DNA of 64,000 nt from IMG/VR virus record IMGVR_UViG_3300025132_000021, positions 62,001-126,000 of that record; one strand, 5' to 3'. Position numbers and translations under genes: made by a program. Numbering within the stretch: position 1 is the first letter of the stretch; each line of letters opens with the position of its first letter. Origin of the DNA: a virus. The notes under the pieces are model-generated. The model ran no database searches, was not told the origin of the DNA, and saw nothing but the letters and a program-made list of their open reading frames with translations. Of the stretch, positions 48,231 through 56,126 are shown one piece after another.

Positions 48231-50939
48231 TTAAACTTGTCCGTCCATGAAAGAATATGGGCTACGGTCGTTAATAGAAACAACTTTTAGTTCACCATTC
48301 CAAACTAAAGTAGAACCATTTTCTAACTTGCGAGAAGGAATTGGTGCTAACGCCAAATCAGGGAAAGACCCTGAATCTTTAGGGAAACCTTTCTCTACAT
48401 TAAAACTTTCAATTTGCATCTCTGAACCATCTGGGAAAATCAGATAAATAAAATCTTCAGAATAAGTGTTGCCTAAATCTACGGCCACTACCATATCTTC
48501 GGATTTCCAATCCTCCATTCCTACATCATCAGCAGCCATTTCTATCCAGTTTAACAAATACTCGGCTAATTGAAAACTAATGTTTTCTAATCCATCGTTA
48601 TTCTTTTCTTCAAAAGAAAGAATTGGTTGTCTAAGCATAGTAATATCGCCATCATTATATCCTAAATAACTAAAACTAAATTGACGAGGTGAGCGAGCAT
48701 TAGCATCTCTAATAAAACCAAAGTTTTTACTACGATAGATACGGGCTAAGTTTCGGTGAAATACTAAGTTTTCATCTGACATCCAGAGCCAAAACAAATC
48801 AGCATCACTACTTACTGAACTTTCAGCCCCTTTTGCTAATGCCTTGTAGCAAGCACACTTTGGTTCAATTGCCGAGCAACTCATTGGCTCAGGTGCTTTC
48901 ATGCAAACACAAGGATTGGATTTAGTAGCACCACAGCAACACGAAGTTTTGCTAAGTTTTTCTTCAGCATCACGACGGCGTTTGAGCGACGGTGTTCCGT
49001 CCAGAGGAGTCCAGTTCACAGGTTCTCCAAACTCCATTGGTCTTTGAATAGGTGCAGAACCTTCTTCAGATGCAAAAGGATTTAATTTTTTAGCAGCAGT
49101 TTGAGCCTTATCTTTAATTTTTTGAGTTGCTGGCATCTGTTCTACGGTAGACCTTACTCCACCATATTTGCGGTTGCACCACTCTTCTTGTCTTTCTCTT
49201 TCCTCTACCAATGCCGACTCATCTTTAGTATTCGCAAAGACAGATGCTTTAATTGCATTCCCGAACTCTTGATAAAATGCTGCTTTTTCATTATGTGTCA
49301 GACCTGAGATTTCGGGGGCAACATCTTCTACCAACATATTAACAATCATTGAGCAATTTATGTTCTTTTGAGGAGTTGAATACAGGGTGTAGTTATCATC
49401 ACCAGCCCGACAATAAATACCCATAGCCCTCGCAATAGGCCATGCCAATCTTTTAATTGCGCCTGATGGAATCTCAAACCGTTGCTTAACATAATCTTTA
49501 CCTTCTTTCTTATCCACCATTGTTGCTTGTTTAGTAAAACTACTAACCATTTCTGCAACACCCATCACTGAAGGTTCACTTGTTGCACTGGCGGTTGGAA
49601 TCTTTGACATAGGTTCTCCACGAGCCAAGGCCGCTACCACATCTAATGGAGATTGCACCACACCAGTTCCACTGACAGTAGGACCAGTAGTGCCTGTTTC
49701 TAATTGGGCTAACTCTTCCATCATAATTGATGACAAATCTCTGTAAAACTTCTGACTTTTATTTCCATAAGGCGGTGCAGCCACGACATAACCATCTTTG
49801 GCTAATCTTTTTAATCCACCAATTAAAGCGGCTCGTAATGGTTCAGTTCTTGATTTTGCCCCATCAACTTCTCCCTTAACATAATCTGCTTGAAAACTTT
49901 GTTCAGCACGCATTTCTGGAGGCTTATAGGTGCGACCCAACAAATCATAGATTTCTTCTTCAGTTGCCCCGCCGAGATACTCGTTGGTATCACGGTCAAA
50001 CAATCCGTATTCATTAAGTTTCAAACCTTTGCGCTTGGCTGCCGAGCGCATACCAATGTTATATCCAGAAGGTCCTGTAAAATAAAGTAAGGCTGCGCCG
50101 ATACCAGTAGGTGTGCTAACTTTAATATCTACTTTAACACCATCAATAACTAATTGAGTTTTCTTTTCACCCAACCAATTATATTTCTCATAGTTTCCTT
50201 CTAAGTCGGCTACTATTTCTGGCAAAGTAATACCTTCTTTAAGAATAACTACTACATCAAGGTCGCCCGGGTCTTCCCGACCACGACGATAACTTCCACA
50301 AACTTCTACAAAGTCTGCATAAGGTTCTAACATATCTGAAACTTTATTGGCTAAGAGTTCTGCTTCTGCACGAGTCATACGCTCTGATTCATCTCGGTCT
50401 TCTGCCCCAAACTTTTCAACTAATTGTTTCATAATTTCTTCTTCACTAATCAATCCTAATCTAACCATAGATTCCAACTGCAACAAAGTTTCTTGCATCT
50501 GGGCTTCTTCAATCATCTTTTGATACATCACAGCACGCTCGGCGTAACCTTTTGGAACTTTACCTCTGACCACGGCATTAAAAGTTTCAATTTCGTCCAC
50601 ATCAACTTCTTCCATAACATACAAAATACGATAAGCAGGTTCGTCGTCTAAACTTTCTTCTTGGAGAATGTAGGAAACTTGGTCTTCCGCTTCGCCACGA
50701 ACACCAATGAAAACTTTGTAAGGTAAATCTGCTTTAGTAGACACGGCTTCTAAACTCACGAACTCATCAGCAGGCAAAAGTTCTTGAACACGATATTCCG
50801 CATCAAAGTCCATTAGATATTTAGAATTACGAAACATTTGTTGAGCAAATTGATAAGGCACTAAAACATACCTTTGATTATCTCTGGGGTCAGAAACAAT
50901 AGTTCCCATAGGAGATACAGAAACAAAATTAAGTTGCAT
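48231..50939 (-). CDS. Large fusion protein containing a family X DNA polymerase domain
   Basis: 902 residues. Residues about 185-340 are a PolX nucleotidyltransferase: GSYRRG (215-220), DLD metal ligands (226-228), third Asp at 271 (VDIKVSTP) and YFTGPSGYNI (286-295), then LKLNEYGLFD. Unlike bacterial and archaeal PolX there is no PHP domain and the helix-hairpin-helix region is not obvious. It is flanked by an unrecognised 180-residue N-terminal part and a 550-residue C-terminal part with a Cys cluster (SCCCGATKSNPCVC, CACYKA). Promoter 31 nt upstream; probably an operon with PolD 41 bases downstream. It may repair gaps, act at genome ends, or serve a terminal role in replication. Confidence 0.85.
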   Translation of the reverse strand: MQLNFVSVSPMGTIVSDPRDNQRYVLVPYQFAQQMFRNSKYLMDFDAEYRVQELLPADEFVSLEAVSTKADLPYKVFIGVRGEAEDQVSYILQEESLDDEPAYRILYVMEEVDVDEIETFNAVVRGKVPKGYAERAVMYQKMIEEAQMQETLLQLESMVRLGLISEEEIMKQLVEKFGAEDRDESERMTRAEAELLANKVSDMLEPYADFVEVCGSYRRGREDPGDLDVVVILKEGITLPEIVADLEGNYEKYNWLGEKKTQLVIDGVKVDIKVSTPTGIGAALLYFTGPSGYNIGMRSAAKRKGLKLNEYGLFDRDTNEYLGGATEEEIYDLLGRTYKPPEMRAEQSFQADYVKGEVDGAKSRTEPLRAALIGGLKRLAKDGYVVAAPPYGNKSQKFYRDLSSIMMEELAQLETGTTGPTVSGTGVVQSPLDVVAALARGEPMSKIPTASATSEPSVMGVAEMVSSFTKQATMVDKKEGKDYVKQRFEIPSGAIKRLAWPIARAMGIYCRAGDDNYTLYSTPQKNINCSMIVNMLVEDVAPEISGLTHNEKAAFYQEFGNAIKASVFANTKDESALVEERERQEEWCNRKYGGVRSTVEQMPATQKIKDKAQTAAKKLNPFASEEGSAPIQRPMEFGEPVNWTPLDGTPSLKRRRDAEEKLSKTSCCCGATKSNPCVCMKAPEPMSCSAIEPKCACYKALAKGAESSVSSDADLFWLWMSDENLVFHRNLARIYRSKNFGFIRDANARSPRQFSFSYLGYNDGDITMLRQPILSFEEKNNDGLENISFQLAEYLLNWIEMAADDVGMEDWKSEDMVVAVDLGNTYSEDFIYLIFPDGSEMQIESFNVEKGFPKDSGSFPDLALAPIPSRKLENGSTLVWNGELKVVSINDRSPYSFMDGQV

Positions 50940-50960
50940 ATAACTAAGTTATACTCAACC

Positions 50961-50971
50961 GATACTTAAAG
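50961..50971 (-). promoter_or_regulatory. TATA-type promoter for the PolX-PolD operon
   Basis: CTTTAAGTATC on the minus strand, first T at 50970, 31 nt before the ATG at 50939. It overlaps the 3' end of the upstream gene (stop at 50966). Confidence 0.8.
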
Positions 50972-52351
50972 ATATGGATAAGGAGTAGCACTCCAAACCT
51001 CTATGGTTTCCGCACCATATTCTCCAGACATCAATTCATAACCAACAAACTTCCAGATTTCAGCCCATGAGCCTCCGCAGGAATTACACCTTACTTCTTG
51101 TAAGCCGTTTTCTAAAGAACCCTCGTAGCCAATATCGTCTGCACCACACCAAGGACAGTGCATCAATTCTGCCATTTCCATGAAAGTTTCAGCATTCATA
51201 GCCTTGTCTATCTCCCAATCTCCATCATTATTCTCTTCATCAAGATAATTACGGGATACTCCAAGTTCATACACAGGTTCTTTATCCATGACACAAAGTT
51301 CATTTTCTTGCCAGAAAAAACTGATGTTATAGGCAATTGTAGAAGCCCAATCTACGGCTTCCCACGGAATCCAAGCAGTTAATACGATACGGTCAAAATC
51401 TTTTCCTTCTTCGCCTTTCATGTGGTCTATACCCTCATGTCCGAACAATGCCCCTGCGTAAAACTTACTCTGCCACAACCAAGAAGTAATCTTATCTCCA
51501 TAAACTCCATATTGGTCTTGCTTTCTATTTTCCCAATTGCCTAATGAATCTACATTAACTGGTGTGCCTACGGGAACATAAAGAACTCTCCATGCTTGCA
51601 TCATTATTCCATGGTCGTCATCAGAATACATCCAAGTTCCCTTTTCAAATCTTTCAAGCCAAATATCAAACATCCTCTCAAAGTATTCATCTTTAGTGGT
51701 ATCTTCGCCAAGTTCCGAACCATCAGGCAAGTCAAACCCTTCCTCATAAGCCCCCAATCCTCCTCCAGCCATATTATGTTCTGCCCAATGTTTAATATCT
51801 TCTTGAGCAGGTGAATACCAAATCCGTTTTATTTCATTTATGATATAATCTGTGCAAGCAAAGTTTTCTTCACTTGATTCTGCATCCAATCTACGGGTCT
51901 CATTGTTTTTGGGAAATAAACTGCTGCCCCAAAACTTTTTGCCAGTGCGCTTGGCCTTACGAACTACCATTGGAGTTCCTGTGCTATCACGAGGCACACG
52001 GTTTAGATAACCAGACTTGACTAAGTTCTCTAACTCATAAACACGGTTTAACAAATTGCGTCGCCAGTTTTCTACTCGGTGAACTCTGGTCGTTCCAGCA
52101 ACTTTCACTCCATCTACCCAGTATTGCACTCGGATAGCATCACGACCTTTCGCCCGACTGGTCTGCCCAGTCACGCTGGAATAAACTCGGATTTCGCCCT
52201 CACCCAAAGGACGGGTGAACACTCTTTCTTTGACAACTCGGATTGCCCCACTGGGATATTTACTGGACCGTTCTTCTATGGAAAGTTCCCTAAAACTCAA
52301 GGCTTCCATAAAATCTTGCATTTGAGCCACGCTAATATCAACATAACTCAT
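50966..52351 (-). CDS. Phage-type domain protein with degenerate topoisomerase-like zinc finger
   Basis: 461 residues. Residues 1-110 (PSGAIRVVKERVF, EIRVYSSVTGQTSRAKGRDA, RVHRVENWRRNL) match a domain common in phage and archaeal-element proteins that normally precedes a topoisomerase-type C4 zinc finger. Here the finger is still recognisable (GTPMVVRK ... KKFWGSSLFP, 125-153) but its four cysteines are replaced by R121, T124, S143 and N149. The C-terminal part has a separate CPWCG/CNSCGG pair and MNAET and YGAET tetrads. Leaderless promoter. It might act in DNA handling or be a virion protein. Confidence 0.76.
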   Translation of the reverse strand: MSYVDISVAQMQDFMEALSFRELSIEERSSKYPSGAIRVVKERVFTRPLGEGEIRVYSSVTGQTSRAKGRDAIRVQYWVDGVKVAGTTRVHRVENWRRNLLNRVYELENLVKSGYLNRVPRDSTGTPMVVRKAKRTGKKFWGSSLFPKNNETRRLDAESSEENFACTDYIINEIKRIWYSPAQEDIKHWAEHNMAGGGLGAYEEGFDLPDGSELGEDTTKDEYFERMFDIWLERFEKGTWMYSDDDHGIMMQAWRVLYVPVGTPVNVDSLGNWENRKQDQYGVYGDKITSWLWQSKFYAGALFGHEGIDHMKGEEGKDFDRIVLTAWIPWEAVDWASTIAYNISFFWQENELCVMDKEPVYELGVSRNYLDEENNDGDWEIDKAMNAETFMEMAELMHCPWCGADDIGYEGSLENGLQEVRCNSCGGSWAEIWKFVGYELMSGEYGAETIEVWSATPYPYL

Positions 52352-52371
52352 AGATTATCTCAAGTCGTGCG

Positions 52372-52382
52372 ACTACTTAAAG
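52372..52382 (-). promoter_or_regulatory. TATA-type promoter
   Basis: CTTTAAGTAGTCG on the minus strand, first T at 52381, 30 nt before the ATG at 52351. It directly abuts a plus-strand ATTAAGTATC element, making a divergent pair. Confidence 0.82.
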
Positions 52383-52391
52383 ATTAAGTAT
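52382..52391 (+). promoter_or_regulatory. Divergent TATA-type promoter with no ORF downstream
   Basis: GATTAAGTATCAAGG in plus orientation has the same core and context as promoters of protein genes, but no start codon occurs at the 30-nt position (about 52413). It would drive a transcript into the hairpin cluster. Confidence 0.6.
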
Positions 52392-52411
52392 CAAGGACTC
52401 GCAGCCCTCAT

Positions 52412-52515
52412 CCCATCGGCTTCGCCTCAAGTGTCTACGACACAGGGGGCAACCTATCCCTCTGTTGCTACGCAACATTCACCCCATCCGGGGAGAGGAG
52501 ATTCCTCTTAGGGTA
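52412..52515 (+). ncRNA. Candidate structured small RNA
   Basis: Predicted start about 52413, 30 nt after the plus-strand TATA element. In about 100 bases there are several compact stems: GGC/GCC (52418-52426), GTGTC/GACAC with loop TAC (52431-52443), TGTTGC/GCAACA with loop TAC (52463-52477), CCCC/GGGG (52482-52493) and AGAGG/CCTCT (52494-52508). An alternative 8-bp stem pairs 52442-52449 with 52458-52465. GC content is visibly higher than the neighbourhood and there is no ORF. The 3' end is not defined. It would run convergent to the small gene at 52524. Confidence 0.6.
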
Positions 52516-52523
52516 TAGTCCAC

Positions 52524-52682
52524 TTACTCGTTGAGGTCGGCCATGCGGTCGCTCAAAAGCAATAGTGCTGATGCCCAAAGTCCGACAAAGATACCAAGGT
52601 TCTCGTCGTGAGCAAAGTAAATAGCAATACTACCCAAGATTGATACAAGGCTTGCACCTAATCCCAACTTTTTCCAGTTCAT
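52524..52682 (-). CDS. 52-residue two-helix membrane protein
   Basis: Starts at the ATG that overlaps the TGA of the SAP-domain gene (ATGA), so it is translationally coupled. Two hydrophobic stretches (about 5-24 and 30-43) followed by SDRMADLNE. Too short for family assignment. With the SAP protein it forms a small membrane-linked cassette. Confidence 0.65.
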   Translation of the reverse strand: MNWKKLGLGASLVSILGSIAIYFAHDENLGIFVGLWASALLLLSDRMADLNE

Positions 52683-53101
52683 GCCAATGCCTCCTGAAGT
52701 CGTGCCAACAAGTCTGCCTTCTTACCAGTGATAGGAAGGTTAAGTTCTTTGAGTCGGTCTTTAAGTTGAGCGACAGTCAGAGCCTTGAGTTCTTCAATTT
52801 CTTCAGTAGCCGACTCAACAGCAGAGTCCACCGCAGCATCTACTACATCTTCAATGCTTTCTCCTGCTTCCAATGCTTCTTCTACATCGTCTACCACATC
52901 TTCTGCAACATCTTCTGCGGCAGAAGCAATAGTTTCAACGACACTATCAAGTTCTACATCAATGCCTGTGGCATCTTCAATAGCGTCTTCAATTTTGTCA
53001 GCAATTTGTTCAATCGTCTTTCCTCGGTTTTTGAGCCACCAGCCAGCGACAGCCGCCGTAGCGATGCCCAGACCAGTTAGCAATACGGTGTTTGGTTCCA
53101 T
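52679..53101 (-). CDS. Membrane-anchored SAP-domain protein
   Basis: 140 residues: one N-terminal helix (about 5-23), a long very acidic helical stalk of repeated (A/V)-(E/D)-rich units (about 28-105), and a C-terminal SAP motif (LTVAQLKDRLKELNLPITGK, about 108-127, then KADLLARL). SAP domains bind DNA or chromatin; this architecture could tether viral DNA to the membrane or virion interior. Promoter 30 nt upstream. Confidence 0.78.
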   Translation of the reverse strand: MEPNTVLLTGLGIATAAVAGWWLKNRGKTIEQIADKIEDAIEDATGIDVELDSVVETIASAAEDVAEDVVDDVEEALEAGESIEDVVDAAVDSAVESATEEIEELKALTVAQLKDRLKELNLPITGKKADLLARLQEALA

Positions 53102-53121
53102 GATTCTAATAAGTCGTATGA

Positions 53122-53132
53122 CCTACTTAAAG
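53122..53132 (-). promoter_or_regulatory. TATA-type promoter overlapping upstream stop codon
   Basis: CTTTAAGTAGG on the minus strand, first T at 53131, 30 nt before the ATG at 53101; it contains the TAA of the gene ending at 53127. Confidence 0.82.
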
Positions 53133-54077
53133 TTGTTCATCATTGAGATTGTGTTTAACCTCTATGACTTCTGGCTTAGTGGGATACTGCATGGCCGTAT
53201 CTTCATTAAGGAACATCACTTGAAATTGTCCCTTTGAGGTTTCTTCGGTTAATTCACTCTTGGATAAATAAATAGGTGGTCGGAACATTAAGTTATCATC
53301 AACACCTGTGGATACATCACTCATCATCTTGGCTTCGTATCTTTGCAGGATTTGTTCTAAGCGAGTTAAGTCCATATCTCCAGATGCCGAAATACGACCT
53401 GTGCTGGCAGCGTGAGCCGAAACTTTTGAATTGCCTAAGAACTTGTTGGCTAAATCAGCATCAGAAATAATTAAACTTTCCAACTTTTGTCTAAGTATTG
53501 TCATTACTTGCGGTTTCCAAAACTCTGCTACTTCAAAAGGACTCAAGGTGCTGTTCCAGTTTTCAAAGTCCACTTGCCACCAAATATCCATGTATTCAGC
53601 ATCGGCTTCAGCAGGTGTAGCCTTTGGTCCCATTTGTTCTCCACGACCAATAGTAGTTCCACCCAATCCCAGAATGCCTCCATAATATACTAATGAATAG
53701 TTTTCAGTTTTGACAAAGTTTGTTTGCCACTTACCACCAGTTCTGGAGATAACATATTCTTCAACTCCACTACCCGGAAAAGTTTCATAAGTTTGTCTGC
53801 TCATGGTTTTCACAGTGGTTTCTAATTCTTTTGCAGCCGCAGTTGCCGACTTTCCTTCATTCATTAGGTCAATCATTTCAAATCTTTTCTGTTCAGGTGT
53901 GCGAACAATTTCAAATCTGCGGTTCTTGATAATCCATTTAATTCCTTTGGCAGCCAAATAACCTTTCAAAGTTTTCGGAGTAGTGCGTGCCAGTTTAGTG
54001 GCTCTGGTCATACTAATGCCACGACTCAATAACAAATCCAGAGCAATTAAGGCTCTTTGTTGGGTCAATGGATTCAT
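53127..54077 (-). CDS. HTH-domain protein, replication-cluster
   Basis: 316 residues from the ATG at 54077; the TATA-type promoter is 30 nt upstream and a GGAG site precedes it, which rejects the in-frame TTG at 54098. The N-terminal 90 residues hold helix-turn-helix-like repeats (ALDLLLSRGISMTRATKLAR, and later GKSATAAAKELETTVKTMSR) suggestive of two DNA-binding units. The rest is unrecognised and beta-rich. It lies next to mcm and could be an origin-binding or regulatory protein, which is inference. Confidence 0.7.
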   Translation of the reverse strand: MNPLTQQRALIALDLLLSRGISMTRATKLARTTPKTLKGYLAAKGIKWIIKNRRFEIVRTPEQKRFEMIDLMNEGKSATAAAKELETTVKTMSRQTYETFPGSGVEEYVISRTGGKWQTNFVKTENYSLVYYGGILGLGGTTIGRGEQMGPKATPAEADAEYMDIWWQVDFENWNSTLSPFEVAEFWKPQVMTILRQKLESLIISDADLANKFLGNSKVSAHAASTGRISASGDMDLTRLEQILQRYEAKMMSDVSTGVDDNLMFRPPIYLSKSELTEETSKGQFQVMFLNEDTAMQYPTKPEVIEVKHNLNDEQL

Positions 54078-54098
54078 ATTATCACTATCTCCTATCAA

Positions 54099-54108
54099 CT
54101 ACTTAACT
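54099..54108 (-). promoter_or_regulatory. TATA-type promoter overlapping the mcm stop
   Basis: AGTTAAGTAGTTG on the minus strand, TATA-equivalent base at 54107, 30 nt before the ATG at 54077; the TAA of the mcm-like gene is inside it. Confidence 0.75.
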
Positions 54109-55827
54109 GTTGTCATCGTCCCACATATCAGGTGGAAGCACTTGAATGAATGTGGCTTTCTGTATGTTTTTCTCTGTGCATTCCAACCAACCTTGGTTAA
54201 TCATGTATTCCCATTCTTTGTCGCTAAATGGAACTCTGTCCCGCATTTCTTTGACATCTGCAAACGCTCTTTCTAAAGTTTGTGCATAGTCATTTAAGCG
54301 TTGGTGAACTTCAGCAATTCTTTTAGATGCCCCTGACTTAATATACTTCCAATCTCCATCTTGAATCAATGTATTCAAAGATTCAGTAAAGATGCGCTCG
54401 GCTTTTTCAATACTCATGCGAGAAACTACTCTTTCACCATTTAGTCGGGCAAACCCTTTGCACAGGTTCACAAACTCTTGAAACTTTCGGAAATCACGAC
54501 TGGTTCTTTTGTCTAAGAAAGCAGCAGAGAACTCTGGCATCGCCTTAATACGATTCATGGCTTCACGAATGTCCATACGATGTGGAGTAATATCGGGTTC
54601 TTGTTCACTTACATACCTTAGATACTGACGGAAGAAACTTCTCCACATACTCAAGTTGTTGTTAAACTCTTTCTTGAGATACTTACCATTCATAGCATCA
54701 AGGATTTTATCTTCAATAGCATACTCGGTATCACCATCAGTCAAGGTCATACGAGCGAAAATCAATGTCAAACGACTAAGAATCTGTGGTGTGTATTCTC
54801 CAAAAGCACCTAACATACCCATTTTAGCAGGTCTACCATCTTTGGTTTCTGTTTTGGGGTCCCAATCACGAGGAGGATTACCTAAGAACATAAAATTAAC
54901 TTTACCTTCTCTTTTGGTGTCCACTTGTCCTTTTTGCATTGTGAAACTACCATTAGCCATCACATTCATTAGTTCACCGAATACCTCTTGATTCCATGTT
55001 TGAAACTCGGACACAGCGATGCGTTCATTATTCATCTTTGGTATCAATCCCAACTCAATTGAGTTGAGGTCTTCGCCACTCATGGCTCCGAATAACCCCG
55101 GAATTGTGCAAAGTTTTCCACTGGAGGCTACGCCACACGGCACTAAAGGTTCAATCATCTGTTCAATCAAATGGTCTTTACCCTCGCCCATACTGCTGAT
55201 AATACCCATGTGTAGCATATCAGTTTTCTTTTGAGGACTTAGGCAATACAACATAACTCCATATTTGATAGGAGGGTCTGCATAAAGTTTAGACCATAAA
55301 GTATCATCACGAACCATCAATTCTAATGGGCTGAAAGCAGGACCGTGTTCATCACACAAAGCCATAAACTCCGTGAACTGTTCATCAGTCATCTGGCTAC
55401 TTTGCATTTCAACATTCTTTTGAATGTCAGTGACTACAAAGACCTTATCACGACCCATCATTTGATAAGCACCGCTTACCATGAGTTGTGAACCATCACG
55501 AATACTTTCAGTTAGCATCATCATTGTTTGACGCAGCCGTTCTGAATCCATACCACCGGGTCTGGAATCTAAACTACCATTATGTGCCATGCACTCTACG
55601 GCGTAAGTTCCATCACTGATGAAGAAACGAATAGCCGACTGGTCAGGATTAGGACTTTTAGAATTAAGAGGAACTTCTTCCATCTTCAGACAAATGCCTG
55701 AACCTATTTCTAAATGCTTCTGTGAAATCTTAGCGGCATAGATGCGCTCAATGTTGGCATCGGTGCTATGATAGGTGGATGTTGCAGACTCTACGAACTC
55801 ATGTATTTCGCTCGGAATGTCTAACAT
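54103..55827 (-). CDS. Diverged MCM-type replicative helicase
   Basis: 574 residues. N-terminal OB-like region with no clear zinc finger, then an AAA+ MCM module: P-loop SSMGEGKD (211-218), ISEF-like Walker B (IAVSEFQ, 270-276), an MCM-style LMNVMANGSFTMQKG segment (286-300), sensor 1 GNPP, and LSRLTLIFARM for the arginine-finger strand. Key positions are altered: the first P-loop Gly is Ser, the final Ser/Thr is Asp, and the Walker B Asp is Ser. It is probably active with changed chemistry, or a regulatory paralogue. Leadered mRNA with a GGTGAT site. Confidence 0.8.
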   Translation of the reverse strand: MLDIPSEIHEFVESATSTYHSTDANIERIYAAKISQKHLEIGSGICLKMEEVPLNSKSPNPDQSAIRFFISDGTYAVECMAHNGSLDSRPGGMDSERLRQTMMMLTESIRDGSQLMVSGAYQMMGRDKVFVVTDIQKNVEMQSSQMTDEQFTEFMALCDEHGPAFSPLELMVRDDTLWSKLYADPPIKYGVMLYCLSPQKKTDMLHMGIISSMGEGKDHLIEQMIEPLVPCGVASSGKLCTIPGLFGAMSGEDLNSIELGLIPKMNNERIAVSEFQTWNQEVFGELMNVMANGSFTMQKGQVDTKREGKVNFMFLGNPPRDWDPKTETKDGRPAKMGMLGAFGEYTPQILSRLTLIFARMTLTDGDTEYAIEDKILDAMNGKYLKKEFNNNLSMWRSFFRQYLRYVSEQEPDITPHRMDIREAMNRIKAMPEFSAAFLDKRTSRDFRKFQEFVNLCKGFARLNGERVVSRMSIEKAERIFTESLNTLIQDGDWKYIKSGASKRIAEVHQRLNDYAQTLERAFADVKEMRDRVPFSDKEWEYMINQGWLECTEKNIQKATFIQVLPPDMWDDDNS

Positions 55828-56126
55828 TTATCATCACCTTCACCTACCAATACTCGCTATTACCCTATTAAGGATGATGCAGTAGCCGCCGAACCCCTTT
55901 TTTGACGAAGGAGGGGGATTCATTATCACCAATTACGGTGTTTTGACCCAATCCATTCCTGACGCATTATTACTTTTCAATAACGCTAACGCCAATCATG
56001 TTAGTGGTGGCAACAACGGGGGTGTAAAGTCCGACGCAGCAAGGAGCCTTACAGGAAGGAGCCTATACGCTACGCCAGACCCTACATTACGAAGTCTGCA
56101 TCAACCCCAGACGGGGCTGGTTTGTC
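55828..56126. other. Structured intergenic region between mcm-like and downstream cluster genes
   Basis: 299 bases with no convincing gene. It contains hairpins: GAACCCC ... GGGG(GA)TTC (55891-55921), CACC-AATTAC-GGTG (55927-55940), CAGAC ... GTCTG (56076-56098), CCCC-AGAC-GGGG (56105-56116), and CATCA (56099-56103) with TGATG (56133-56137, just inside the adjacent coding end). AAGGAGCC is repeated at 56041 and 56056. The central part (55963-55985) is AT-rich. A small RNA, a long mcm leader or part of a replication origin are all possible. Confidence 0.5.
55863..55873 (-). promoter_or_regulatory. Putative promoter of the mcm-like gene
   Basis: CTTAATAGGG on the minus strand, TATA-equivalent base at 55872, 45 nt before the ATG at 55827; the predicted 15-nt leader holds GGTGAAGGTGAT. 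Confidence 0.45.
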
